64,000 nt of DNA, from contig NZ_KV788371.1 of NCBI RefSeq assembly GCF_001807265.1, positions 155,440 through 219,439 on the forward strand. The letters are read 5' to 3'. Under the pieces are notes generated by a model, which saw nothing but the letters and a program-made list of their open reading frames with translations, had not been told where the DNA came from and did no database searches. This stretch comes from Corynebacterium sp. HMSC05H05. GTDB lineage: Bacteria; Actinomycetota; Actinomycetes; Mycobacteriales; Mycobacteriaceae. The translations under genes and the position numbers were made by a program. Below, piece by piece: positions 1-8,121 of this stretch; the first letter of the stretch is position 1; each line of letters opens with the position of its first letter.

Positions 1-411
1 GCGGCGGTGAAGCTGTGGGCGCTCGTGGCCGCCGAGTCGCGCATCCTGCTGTCCTCGAATTGGAACATCGGCAGGCTCTACCAACTGCCTGTGCTTTTGT
101 CCGAGGAGTTCGCCGAGTACCACGAGGCGCGCCAAGAGCTGGAAGGAATCTTCCGCAAGCTGTCGGGGCAGATCGTCGGCGAGGACGACCCGCGCATCGA
201 TCTGCCGTTCCACATGACGCTCGCGGCCATCGAGATGCGCGACAACACAGGCACCGCGCCCTACCCGCTTGTCGACGATGCGCTGCCCGCCCCCGCCGTC
301 ACCATCGCCGACGCTGTGCTGGACGTGCTCCACACAGATCTGCCGGAACGCCGCACCGAGCGCATGCTCGAGCTGGTGGACCTGGTTTCCCGCAAGGACG
401 AAGAGAACTAG
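1..411 (+). CDS. Unknown protein, 3' end only (5' truncated by window edge)
   Basis: The reading frame is open from the first base and ends at TAG 409-411, so the gene starts outside the window. The visible 136 codons encode a soluble, acidic, mostly helical C-terminal part ending in a basic/acidic tail (VSRKDEEN). I see no signal peptide, membrane segment or recognisable catalytic motif, and I do not recognise the family. The stop codon interlocks with that of the convergent lipoprotein gene (shared CTAG, 408-411). That it is coding is well supported by codon use; its function is unknown. Confidence 0.7.
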   Translation, partial: AAVKLWALVAAESRILLSSNWNIGRLYQLPVLLSEEFAEYHEARQELEGIFRKLSGQIVGEDDPRIDLPFHMTLAAIEMRDNTGTAPYPLVDDALPAPAVTIADAVLDVLHTDLPERRTERMLELVDLVSRKDEEN

Positions 412-1238
412 GGCTGGCAGGCCGCAGCCGGCAACCGCGCAGCTTCGGCGGCGAGTTTTTCCGCAGCGGCGGTGAGCATGGCCTGGCCTGTTTCGTAGGT
501 CCCGTCCGCGGGCAGCGCTGTGATCGCAACAGGCGCCCACGCTCCGTCGCCGCGAGGGACGAGCCCGAACTGCCGTACTTGGTAGGCCCCCGTGGTGTCC
601 GGCCCCCAACCTCCCTTGAACAGCGCCCCGATAGTCCCCAGTCCGTACGCCTGCGAAGGGTCGAGCTGGCCCATGAGCGCAAGCACGGGGCCAGCACCGT
701 CCACGCAGGCGACCTGGCCTGCGAGCACGGCTTCGTCGGCCACGCTGAGCTGGGTTTGTCCGTAGGTGGAAAATTCCGGGCGGAGCGGTTCCGTGTTCAC
801 ACGCGCGTCAAGTCCCGCTTCGGCAAGGACAGCGTCCACGGCGTCAGGGCCGACGGCGTCAAAGAGGCGCTGCGCCGCCCCGTTGTCGGACGCGCTCACC
901 GCAGCGCGGGCGTCTTCCTCGAGTCCGGGAACGGTGCGCATGGCCGCAATTGCGATCGGCACCTTGATGGTGGACCAGGCGGGGCTCGGGGCGGTGAATC
1001 CGTCCGCTACCGGTCCCTCATTCCCTACCGTGGCGATACCCAGCTGGCCGCCGTAGATGGACTCGACGTGCGCGACCGTGGCGTCGAGAAGCAATTGCGC
1101 ATCGGGGACGGAGGCCGGCGCCTCCGTGACCTCAGAGGTGACCACGGAAGTAACGGTCACGGCTTCCTGGCCGCCCGAGCAGGCGGACAACAACGGTGCG
1201 CCGACTGCGGCGAGCCCCAAGCGCCAGCGAGCTACCAA
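408..1238 (-). CDS. Exported lipoprotein with compact class A beta-lactamase-like domain
   Basis: A 276-aa protein with a lipoprotein signal: a short hydrophobic segment followed by LLSAC, so Cys20 is probably lipidated and the protein sits on the outer face of the membrane. The mature part carries the class A penicillin-interacting motif set: S89-T-I-K92 (SxxK), S117-D-N (SDN) and K208-G-G (KTG-like). The SxxK-to-SDN distance is only 28 residues, against about 60 in true class A beta-lactamases, so a helical block is missing; I see no clear equivalent of Glu166. A serine hydrolase or penicillin-binding function is plausible, antibiotic resistance is not shown. The TTG start overlaps the upstream membrane-protein gene by 7 nt, implying coupled translation. 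A paralogue lies at 1814-2683. Confidence 0.75.
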   Translation of the reverse strand: MVARWRLGLAAVGAPLLSACSGGQEAVTVTSVVTSEVTEAPASVPDAQLLLDATVAHVESIYGGQLGIATVGNEGPVADGFTAPSPAWSTIKVPIAIAAMRTVPGLEEDARAAVSASDNGAAQRLFDAVGPDAVDAVLAEAGLDARVNTEPLRPEFSTYGQTQLSVADEAVLAGQVACVDGAGPVLALMGQLDPSQAYGLGTIGALFKGGWGPDTTGAYQVRQFGLVPRGDGAWAPVAITALPADGTYETGQAMLTAAAEKLAAEAARLPAAACQP

Positions 1239-1804
1239 ATCTTGACCCGGGCGTTGTCTCCGCCAGTGCAGTACACCGTCTCCCCGCCAGAGCAGGTCAT
1301 GCGGTAGGTGATTTCGGTGGCCGGGCTATACACGGACACCGTGAAGTCTGGCGTGCCGGTGCGGGCGTAGGTACCCTGGAACGCCTCGTACACGTTGGCG
1401 GCAAAGCCTGCGGTGGTCACCCCCGTATCCGGGGCGTACTGCGAGTACGTGCGCTTCGACGGCTCGGCGGGCCGCTGTTCGGGAGCCTCCGATCTGGGCA
1501 GCGTACGAGTCTCAACCACTGTGCTGGTCACCGGCTCGCTAGAGCGGTTGAACGCGCCGGAACCGCCCATGAAGGCGAGCACACCGACAAGTGCGGCAAG
1601 CAGTAGCGCCGCGAGCACGTAGAGCCACGGGCTCGGCCCGCCGCGCTCTTCCACTGGCTCAGGCGGCTGGTAGCTCGTCTGGTACTCGTTGGGCTGGCCG
1701 TACTGCTGCTGTGGCACCGCGCTGAACTGCTGTGTGTGTCCTACGTCCGGATCCGTGAAGTGCGGCTGCTCCGGTGACCATTTGCTGGAGCTTTGACCGG
1801 TCAT
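1232..1804 (-). CDS. One-pass membrane protein with Gln/Pro-rich cytoplasmic N-terminus
   Basis: A 190-aa protein. Residues 1-58 are polar and rich in Gln, Pro and Tyr. Residues about 59-80 form one hydrophobic helix (WLYVLAALLLAALVGVLAFM), followed by an extracellular Ser/Thr/Pro linker and a small C-terminal domain with two cysteines (MTCSGG and VYCTGG) that could form a disulfide. This architecture is common among corynebacterial envelope proteins without known function. It lies between two beta-lactamase-like genes and overlaps the start of the downstream one, so the three probably form one transcription unit and act at the cell surface. ATG start at 1804. Confidence 0.75.
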   Translation of the reverse strand: MTGQSSSKWSPEQPHFTDPDVGHTQQFSAVPQQQYGQPNEYQTSYQPPEPVEERGGPSPWLYVLAALLLAALVGVLAFMGGSGAFNRSSEPVTSTVVETRTLPRSEAPEQRPAEPSKRTYSQYAPDTGVTTAGFAANVYEAFQGTYARTGTPDFTVSVYSPATEITYRMTCSGGETVYCTGGDNARVKIW

Positions 1805-1813
1805 GGCGTGCCC

Positions 1814-2683
1814 CTAACAGCGCGACGTGGGCAGGTCGCCGCGCATGGCGTTCAGCCCGTTTGCGAGCTCGTCCAGCATGGCGAAGCTACCCTCGTAGCC
1901 CTTCGGGCTGTGGGCGGTAATCGCCACGGCGATGTCACCGTTCGGGCCCGGGATCAGGCCGAACTGACGGGCCAGGTGCCCGCCCTCGTGGTGGTTCCAG
2001 CCGCCCTTGAAGCGGGCGCCGCCGACGCGGCCCAGGCCCCAGTGCTGGTAGTCCACGATGCGCCCCATCATGTCCAGCACCGGCTCGTGCCCCGCAACGC
2101 AGCGCAGGCCCGAGGCGAACTCGGCCTGGTCACTGGTGGTCCACATCGTGCCCATCTGGTAGCCGGCCGGGGTGGTCGTACGGGCACCCGCCTCGCGGAT
2201 CACGCCCTCGTAACTCGCGGCCGGCACCTGGCCGAACATGCGGTGCGCGGCGGGGTTGTCGGAGCGGGTCACAGCGGCTTCAGCGTCCGGGTAAAACGCC
2301 TGGTCCTGGCGCAGCGCGGCGATGGCCAGCGGCACCTTCATCGTGGAAAACGCCGGCTCCGGCCGGTTGTCGCCTGCGGTGAAAGGGCCGACCGCCACGG
2401 TGGCGCGGCCACCATGGCGCCCCACCACGTCCGCCACGAGTCGGTCCAGCTGCGCCTGGACGTCCACGGCCGGTGCGACATGCTGCGCCTTGCCGGGCTT
2501 CGGGGTGGTCAGCGGCAGCGGCAGGCGGATGGCGTTTTTCACCTGCGGGGGCAGCTGATTGTAGGCCTGCACGATCGGCTGGCCAATCACGGGAATCTGG
2601 TCGATCGCCGTGTACGTCGGCACCGACGACATAGGAAACGCCAGGCCCACGGTCAGGGCCAAGGCTGCAACTTTAGAGGGCAC
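1814..2683 (-). CDS. Exported class A beta-lactamase-like protein (paralogue of 408-1238)
   Basis: A 289-aa protein with an N-terminal hydrophobic stretch (residues about 4-25) consistent with a Sec signal or membrane anchor; no lipobox cysteine is present. The motifs match the neighbouring lipoprotein: S113-T-M-K116, S141-D-N143 and K226-G-G, again with the short 28-residue gap between SxxK and SDN. The context KVPLAIAAL after the catalytic serine and RSDNPAAHRMF around SDN closely resemble class A enzymes. GTG start at 2683 with a weak AAAGA element upstream. It follows purH by 14 nt on the same strand, so it may be read from the purine operon. Peptidoglycan-related serine hydrolase is the likely role; substrate unknown. 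Confidence 0.75.
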   Translation of the reverse strand: MPSKVAALALTVGLAFPMSSVPTYTAIDQIPVIGQPIVQAYNQLPPQVKNAIRLPLPLTTPKPGKAQHVAPAVDVQAQLDRLVADVVGRHGGRATVAVGPFTAGDNRPEPAFSTMKVPLAIAALRQDQAFYPDAEAAVTRSDNPAAHRMFGQVPAASYEGVIREAGARTTTPAGYQMGTMWTTSDQAEFASGLRCVAGHEPVLDMMGRIVDYQHWGLGRVGGARFKGGWNHHEGGHLARQFGLIPGPNGDIAVAITAHSPKGYEGSFAMLDELANGLNAMRGDLPTSRC

Positions 2684-2697
2684 GGGAAACGATCTTT

Positions 2698-4236
2698 CTA
2701 GTGTGCGAAGTGGCGGGTGCCGGTCAGGTACATGGTCACGCCGGCGGCCTCGGCGGCGGCAATGACCTCCTCGTCGCGGATGGAGCCGCCGGGCTGGACC
2801 ACGGCCTTGATACCGGAGTCAGCCAGCAGCTGGAACCCGTCCGCGAACGGGAAGAACGCGTCGGAGGCGGCGACGGCACCGTTGGTGCGGTTGCGACCCT
2901 CGTCGAGGGTGTTGGCGCGGTCCACGGCGAGCTTTGCGGAATCCACTCGGTTGACCTGGCCCATGCCAATGCCTACCGACGCCCCTTCGGCCGCGATCAG
3001 AATCGCGTTCGACTTCACGCAACGCACTGCGCGCCACGCGAATTCGAGGTCCGCGAGGGTCTGCTCGTCGGCAGCCTCGCCGGCCGCCAGGGTCCAGTTG
3101 GCGGCGCTGTCGCCCTCTGCCTGGAAGCGGTCGCGCTCCTGCACGAGCCAGCCGCCGGCGATCTGCTTGCGCTCCTCGTCCTGCTGCTTCGGCTCGACCT
3201 CGAGGATGCGCAGGTTCTTCTTCGTCTGCAGCAGCTCGAGCGCGTCCGCGGCGTAGGACGGCGCGACGACCACCTCGGTGAAAATCGGCTTGATCTGCTC
3301 CGCCAGCTCCAGGGTGACCTCGCGGTTGCAGGCGATCACGCCGCCGTAGGCGGAGACCGGGTCGCATGCGTGGGCCTTCTTGTGCGCGTCCGCGATGGAG
3401 ACATCGGAGACGGCCACGCCGCACGGGTTGGCGTGCTTGATAATTGCCACGCACGGGCGCTCGTGGTCCCAGGCGGCGCGCCACGCGGCGTCGGCGTCCT
3501 GGTAGTTGTTGTAGCTCATCTCTTTGCCACCGTGCTGGGTGGCGGCGGCAAGGCCCCAGCCCTCGTTTTCCAGGCGGGCGGCCTGGTGCGGGTTCTCGCC
3601 GTAGCGCAAGTCGGTGGTGCCTTCGCCGGCGCCGGAGGCGTCCGCGCCGAGCTGGTTGGACAGCCAGGAGGAGACCGCGGCGTCGTAAAGCGCAGTGTGC
3701 GTAAACGCCTCGAGTGCGAGCTGCTTACGCTGCTCGATGTCGAAACCGCCGCCCTTGACGGCCTCGACGACCTCACCGTAACGGGCAGGCGAAGTGACCA
3801 CGGCGACCGACGGGTGGTTCTTGGCCGCGGCGCGAACCATGGACGGACCGCCGATATCGATCTGCTCGACGCACTCGTCGAAGGTGGCGCCGGAAGCAAC
3901 GGTCTCTTCGAACGGGTAGAGGTTGACCACAACGAGGTCGAACGGCTCGATGCCCAGCTCCTGGAGCTGATCCACGTGGCTGTCCTTGCGCAGGTCCGCG
4001 AGGATGCCGGAGTGCACGCGCGGGTGCAACGTCTTCACGCGGCCGTCGAGCACCTCCGGGAAGCCGGTCACGTCCGCGACCTCGGTGACGGAAACGCCCG
4101 CGGCGGCGATGCGCTGGGCGGTGGAGCCGGTGGAGACGATCTCCACACCCGCCTGACCCAGTGCGCGGGCCAGCTCCTCCAGCCCGGTCTTGTCGTAGAC
4201 GCTGATCAGCGCGCGCTTAATTTCCCGCTTAGACAT
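2698..4236 (-). CDS. purH: Bifunctional AICAR formyltransferase / IMP cyclohydrolase
   Basis: 512 aa, the usual size for PurH, which performs the last two steps of IMP synthesis in the cytoplasm: formylation of AICAR using 10-formyl-THF, then ring closure. The N-terminal MGS-like cyclohydrolase domain (about 1-200) shows [18 protein letters not shown] and [10 protein letters not shown]. The transformylase domain has RYGENPHQ and [11 protein letters not shown], the Lys-His motif of the active site. I chose ATG 4236 (MSKREIK), because this ATG lies inside the end of purN and the proteins overlap by 8 nt, the normal arrangement for a coupled purN-purH pair; the open frame continues 8 codons further upstream. 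Confidence 0.97.
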   Translation of the reverse strand: MSKREIKRALISVYDKTGLEELARALGQAGVEIVSTGSTAQRIAAAGVSVTEVADVTGFPEVLDGRVKTLHPRVHSGILADLRKDSHVDQLQELGIEPFDLVVVNLYPFEETVASGATFDECVEQIDIGGPSMVRAAAKNHPSVAVVTSPARYGEVVEAVKGGGFDIEQRKQLALEAFTHTALYDAAVSSWLSNQLGADASGAGEGTTDLRYGENPHQAARLENEGWGLAAATQHGGKEMSYNNYQDADAAWRAAWDHERPCVAIIKHANPCGVAVSDVSIADAHKKAHACDPVSAYGGVIACNREVTLELAEQIKPIFTEVVVAPSYAADALELLQTKKNLRILEVEPKQQDEERKQIAGGWLVQERDRFQAEGDSAANWTLAAGEAADEQTLADLEFAWRAVRCVKSNAILIAAEGASVGIGMGQVNRVDSAKLAVDRANTLDEGRNRTNGAVAASDAFFPFADGFQLLADSGIKAVVQPGGSIRDEEVIAAAEAAGVTMYLTGTRHFAH

Positions 4237-4813
4237 TGAATACAGCCTTTCCGTTGGCAATTTCGAGGTTGTGCAGCAGGTGAACGAGCTGTTCGCGCTC
4301 CACCTTCTTAATGCGTTCGTGGAGCTCCGACTCCGTGTCCCCCGGCTGCACCTCCACAGCGCGCTGGGCGATGATCTCGCCGCTGTCCAGGCCTGCGTCC
4401 ACGTAGTGCACCGTACAGCCGGTGACTTTCACCCCGTGCTCCAGCGCGTCGCTCACCGCGTGCGCGCCCGGGAACGAGGGCAAAAGGGACGGGTGGGCGT
4501 TGATTATGCGCCCCTCAAATTCCTGCACGAACGCCGGACCGAGCAGACGCATGAATCCCGCAGAAACCACCAAGTCCGGCTCGACGGAGGCCACAGCGGC
4601 CACCATCTTGTCGTTCCAGGCGTTGCGGTTTGTCTCCATCGGCACCACGGCGGTGCGGATGCCGGCGTTCTTCGCGCGTTGCAGAGCCGGACAAATTTGA
4701 TCCGCCACCACGAGGTCGACGCGGTAGCGGTTCTCCTGGTTATCGATGATCGCTTTCAGCAGGGTGCCGGTGCCCGACGCGAGGACGGCCACCGATTTCG
4801 CAGAGTCACTCAC
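4229..4813 (-). CDS. purN: Phosphoribosylglycinamide formyltransferase (GART)
   Basis: 194 aa, typical for PurN. It transfers the formyl group from 10-formyl-THF to GAR in the third step of purine synthesis. Visible motifs are the N-terminal [11 protein letters not shown] nucleotide-substrate loop, [13 protein letters not shown] with the catalytic Asn-x-His pair, and [12 protein letters not shown] with the catalytic Asp. The gene is followed directly by purH with overlapping ends and preceded by perM with only 10 nt between, so perM-purN-purH is a probable operon, the same order as known in mycobacteria. Confidence 0.97.
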   Translation of the reverse strand: MSDSAKSVAVLASGTGTLLKAIIDNQENRYRVDLVVADQICPALQRAKNAGIRTAVVPMETNRNAWNDKMVAAVASVEPDLVVSAGFMRLLGPAFVQEFEGRIINAHPSLLPSFPGAHAVSDALEHGVKVTGCTVHYVDAGLDSGEIIAQRAVEVQPGDTESELHERIKKVEREQLVHLLHNLEIANGKAVFNV

Positions 4814-4823
4814 AAGCCCAAGT

Positions 4824-6059
4824 CTAACTACCGCTGCGCGCGGACGCGCGTTGCCTCACCAGCGCCACGCCGCGCACAAGCGCGCCCGTCAGCGCGACCC
4901 AAATGAACAGGGACAATGCGAGCGCGAACGGATCCGGGCCGACAAGCCCGTAAGCCCCGGCACCCCCGGCCGAGAAGATCCCCAGCAGCGCTCCCATCAG
5001 GGCGGCCCACGTGGCGGCCGCAGCGACGCTTTCGAGGCTCAAAGGCTTGACGACGAACGCGTGCGCAAGCACCGCCGCCGGCACAATGAGCAGCACCGGT
5101 GCCCACTGCGGCATTTCCGCCGGGATCGCCGCGAACAGCGGCAGCGGCGGGTAGGCCACGTTGGAGGTGGCGAACAGGCTCACGCCCGCGCCGGCGGCCT
5201 CGAAGCTGCCGCCGAGCAGCACCGCGAGCTGCGCGACCGCCGCGTTGGGCAGGTACAGCAGACTCAAGACCACCAGGGCTACTGCCCCGCCGACCCCGAG
5301 CTGCGGGAACTGGGAGACCAGCTCGCTAACGCGGCCGTAGCCGAACGCGAGGGCGACGAGGAAGACCACCGTGGCCGCGGCAAGCAGGCGGAGAATGAGG
5401 TTCGCCGCGTGCGCCCCCGCGTCCACCGCCTCCGCCGGGACGCCGCTGCGCTTGGCCAGCGCGTGCCACACCACGCGCCGCACGCCGATGATGAAGCCCA
5501 CCAGGTGCACGATCAGCGGGTAGACGAACGCCGCGACGACGGGCGGCATCCCCACCGGGTATACGTGCGAGGCGTCGAACACCATGAACAACGCGATGGC
5601 GCTGATTAGCAGGGGCAGGCCGAGCGCGAGCCCGAGCAGCGTCAGCAGGTCCAGCACGCTGACGCGGCCCGCGGTGGCTTTGCGCACCTGCACCGCCACC
5701 ACAGCGGCCACCCCCACCGCGGGAAGGAGGGGCATTGCGGTGAGCGAGACGCCGTCGACGAGCAAAGGCACGCCGTGGAGAGCGAACCATGCCTCACCGA
5801 CAGCGCCGGGGAAATACGTGAGGCTCCAACCGGCGATGAGTATCACCGCGAAGCACAGCGCGATAAGCCCGAGCACCAGCGCCAAGTTCGGCACGAGCGC
5901 GTACGGCAAGTAATGACGCACCCGTTCTTTGGCGGTGGCAGGAACCTTGTCGTTCGCAGCCGGGCGTTTGACGCCCGTGATCTTCCGCTTGGACGCGCCT
6001 TTGCGACGCTGACGGCGCGCATCCGACTGGCGCGGCCTCTGATTGGGTGTGGTGCTCAT
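4824..6059 (-). CDS. perM: PerM-like polytopic membrane protein (DUF6350, cell division)
   Basis: 411 aa. A basic cytoplasmic N-terminus (residues 1-45, rich in Arg/Lys) is followed by about ten hydrophobic segments running to a short basic tail, so this is a polytopic membrane protein. The position immediately before purN and purH matches perM (Rv0955) of mycobacteria, where it is linked to stabilising the divisome protein FtsB under stress. The assignment rests on synteny plus topology; I see no catalytic motif. ATG 6059 is preceded by a GTAGGA element. Confidence 0.8.
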   Translation of the reverse strand: MSTTPNQRPRQSDARRQRRKGASKRKITGVKRPAANDKVPATAKERVRHYLPYALVPNLALVLGLIALCFAVILIAGWSLTYFPGAVGEAWFALHGVPLLVDGVSLTAMPLLPAVGVAAVVAVQVRKATAGRVSVLDLLTLLGLALGLPLLISAIALFMVFDASHVYPVGMPPVVAAFVYPLIVHLVGFIIGVRRVVWHALAKRSGVPAEAVDAGAHAANLILRLLAAATVVFLVALAFGYGRVSELVSQFPQLGVGGAVALVVLSLLYLPNAAVAQLAVLLGGSFEAAGAGVSLFATSNVAYPPLPLFAAIPAEMPQWAPVLLIVPAAVLAHAFVVKPLSLESVAAAATWAALMGALLGIFSAGGAGAYGLVGPDPFALALSLFIWVALTGALVRGVALVRQRASARSGS

Positions 6060-6274
6060 CGCGTCCTACTCTGCCACCCCGGCGACAACCCCCACCACAG
6101 TGACACCCGCCCGGCCCGCTGCCTGGCGGCGTCACTTGGCGAAATGCGGCGGTTCATCGCCGCTGCGCAACGGCGTGGCGCACATCTCTAACGCGGCGGG
6201 GGTGTAACGTTCGCCCGAATAAGCACGATTTAAGAAATATTTCAGCTTCTGTCTTGCTCCGACGAGACCGATTC

Positions 6275-6285
6275 GTTACAGTAAC
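6275..6285. promoter_or_regulatory. GTTAC-A-GTAAC palindrome upstream of M23 gene, MtrA-like
   Basis: An 11-bp perfect palindrome made of two GTNAC elements. GTNAC repeats are the core of MtrA response-regulator sites in actinobacteria, and MtrA controls cell-wall peptidase and rpf genes in Corynebacterium. A plausible -10 (TAGATAAC, about 6292-6299) lies just downstream, so a bound protein would touch the promoter. Tentative: the spacing differs from the usual direct-repeat layout. Confidence 0.35.
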
Positions 6286-6314
6286 CTCTCGTAGATAACA
6301 GGAAGGTCACGATC

Positions 6315-6330
6315 CCGCTGTGAACAGCGG
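6315..6330 (+). other. Leader hairpin just before the first M23 gene
   Basis: CCGCTG-TGAA-CAGCGG, a perfect 6-bp stem with a 4-nt loop. It lies in the leader between an AGGAAGG sequence (6300-6306) and two candidate starts: ATG 6336, which has no nearby ribosome site, and ATG 6366, which follows AAAGAGGG. The remaining DNA 6060-6274 is a gene-free promoter region for perM (leftward) and the M23 gene (rightward); I see no riboswitch consensus in it. Confidence 0.45.
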
Positions 6331-6365
6331 ATGAGATGGCCAACGGAAGATCTCAAAGAGGGCTC

Positions 6366-7106
6366 ATGTTCAACTCCAAGAAGCAGGGCGGCAAGCACCG
6401 CAAGCAGTCCCCCAACAAGGGGCGCGTTGCCGTCGTCGCAGCAGCCACTGGCGCTGTGTCCACCGCTGGTTTCTCCGGCCTGGTCGCCGGTGCCCTCACC
6501 AGCAACCAGGACGCCGAGCAGGGACAGAACATCAAGCTCGCCGCAGACGCCGACGAGCTGCAGAGCACCGATCCGGGCGTGGACGAGGTTTCCGCCGAGG
6601 AGACCCCGCAGATCCTCTCTATCGCCGAGTACAAGCCGGTGGAGAACCTCACCGAACAGCTGGACAAGGCTATCCAGCACTCCGACGAGGTTGCCCGCCT
6701 GGACGAAGCCGCCCGCGCGCCGCTGTTTACTAAGCCGGCCGAGGGTGCCTTCACCTCGGGCTTCGGCATGCGCTGGGGCTCGATGCACAACGGCATCGAC
6801 ATCGCCAACACCCCGGGCACCCCGATCCGCGCAGTTGCTGCCGGCACCGTGATCGACTCCGGCCCGGCGCAGGGCTTCGGCAACTGGATCCGTATCCGCC
6901 ACGAGGACGGCTCCATCTCCGTTTACGGCCACATGCAGTCCCTCTACGTCGCCGTCGGCGAGGTTGTGCAGCCCGGTCAGCTCATCGCCGGCATGGGCAG
7001 CGAGGGCTTCTCCACCGGCTCCCACCTCCACTTTGAGATCTGGCCGGACGGCGCCAACCCGTCCGATCCGGCTCCGTGGCTCGCAGCCCGAGGCATCAGC
7101 CTCTAA
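6366..7106 (+). CDS. M23-family metallopeptidase, membrane-anchored or secreted
   Basis: 246 aa from ATG 6366 (256 aa if ATG 6336 is used). I prefer 6366 because AAAGAGGG precedes it, although that spacing is short. A lysine-rich N-terminus leads into a hydrophobic stretch (VAVVAAATGAVSTAGFSGLV), a signal or anchor, then an acidic linker and a C-terminal LytM/M23 domain. Zinc and catalytic residues are visible: HNGIDIAN (H-x3-D), YGHM and HLHFE. Members cut peptide cross-links of peptidoglycan, and the SGFGMRWG lead-in is typical of active enzymes. A second M23 gene follows 300 bp downstream, with no operon link because a terminator intervenes. Confidence 0.9.
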   Translation: MFNSKKQGGKHRKQSPNKGRVAVVAAATGAVSTAGFSGLVAGALTSNQDAEQGQNIKLAADADELQSTDPGVDEVSAEETPQILSIAEYKPVENLTEQLDKAIQHSDEVARLDEAARAPLFTKPAEGAFTSGFGMRWGSMHNGIDIANTPGTPIRAVAAGTVIDSGPAQGFGNWIRIRHEDGSISVYGHMQSLYVAVGEVVQPGQLIAGMGSEGFSTGSHLHFEIWPDGANPSDPAPWLAARGISL

Positions 7107-7123
7107 CTCTTCCAGCCCTCTTC

Positions 7124-7168
7124 AACGGGGCCTTTCGCGCTACTCGACGCGCGTGAGGCCCCGTTTTT
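7124..7168 (+). terminator. Rho-independent terminator after first M23 gene
   Basis: AACGGGGCCT (7124-7133) pairs perfectly with AGGCCCCGTT (7156-7165) and is followed by T's to 7168. A second hairpin, GGGGGTA (7198-7204) with TACCCCC (7212-7218), lies downstream without a T tract. The rest of 7219-7400 is promoter and leader DNA for the second M23 gene; a GTCACAGCA element at 7318-7326 resembles an MtrA half-site. Confidence 0.85.
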
Positions 7169-7422
7169 GCGCAGTTGACGCGCGCAGCCTCTTTGACGGG
7201 GGTAAACGCTCTACCCCCGACCTCTAATACCATGCGCAACAATTTTCACATCAGCAACACGCCGGGTGAGCTGGACGGACTCCTAAGTTATGCCCAAAAT
7301 TCGAACAAACGTGCACGTCACAGCATTGCCAGGGCCCATTTCGCCGGTTAGATTCTCTGCCTGTGTGCGTGGCCGAGACCGCGCCTAGCCCTCTACAGAG
7401 TTAGAAAAGGTATCCCCCAAAC

Positions 7423-8121
7423 ATGAACCGACGTCTCACTTCGAGCATCGCAGCCGTCTCGGCCGCAGCAGCAATGGCGCTCACCCTTGCGCCCGCGCCT
7501 GCTACCGCCCTGACCGTCACTGTGGGTGGCGCAACCGTCTCCGACGCGGGCCAGGCCCTGGGCGCAGTGGCCAAGGCCGCTGGGGCCATCAAGGAAAGCG
7601 GCGCGACGATTACCGCGGGCGACTACAAGATCGTCTACGACCCGCGCGCGCTCGAGGCCCCGCTCGCCGCCGCGTTCGCTCCAGCGAAGGGCAGTGACTG
7701 GGTGGCTCCGCAACGCGGCCGCACCGCTGACGGCCGCACCGTAGTCACGCCGGCATCCGGCCGCTTCACGTCTGGCTTCGGTCCGCGCTGGGGCACCGTG
7801 CACCAGGGCATCGACATCGCCAACGACTTGGGCACCCCGATCTACTCCGTCATGGACGGCACCGTCGTCTCCGCGGGCCCGGCGCGCGGCTTCGGCAACT
7901 GGGTCGTGATCAAACACGACGGCGGCGAGGTGTCTGTGTACGGCCACATGCGCCACTACGACGTCTCCGTGGGCCAGCGCGTCTCCGCCGGACAGAAGAT
8001 CGCCTCCATCGGCAACGAGGGCCAGTCCACCGGCCCGCACCTCCACTTCGAGATCAAGCCGGACGGCGTCAACCAGGTGGACCCGGTTCCGTGGTTCGCC
8101 GCGCAGGGCATCAAGATCTAG
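7423..8121 (+). CDS. Secreted M23-family metallopeptidase
   Basis: 232 aa with a classical Sec signal: NRR, a hydrophobic core (SSIAAVSAAAAMALTLAPAP) and a probable cleavage at ATA-L near residue 28. The C-terminal half is an M23 LytM domain with SGFGPRWG, HQGIDIAN, YGHM and HLHFE, providing the zinc ligands and catalytic histidines of a peptidoglycan endopeptidase. AAAAGG at 7405-7410 precedes ATG 7423. It is a paralogue of the upstream gene but lacks the long linker. Its TAG stop interlocks with the pcrA stop (shared CTAG 8118-8121). Confidence 0.93.
   Translation: MNRRLTSSIAAVSAAAAMALTLAPAPATALTVTVGGATVSDAGQALGAVAKAAGAIKESGATITAGDYKIVYDPRALEAPLAAAFAPAKGSDWVAPQRGRTADGRTVVTPASGRFTSGFGPRWGTVHQGIDIANDLGTPIYSVMDGTVVSAGPARGFGNWVVIKHDGGEVSVYGHMRHYDVSVGQRVSAGQKIASIGNEGQSTGPHLHFEIKPDGVNQVDPVPWFAAQGIKI

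Noticed and set aside
6060..6335. c-di-AMP (ydaO-type) riboswitch before the M23 gene
   Set aside because: Such riboswitches occur upstream of wall hydrolases in actinobacteria, but none of the conserved core segments were found.
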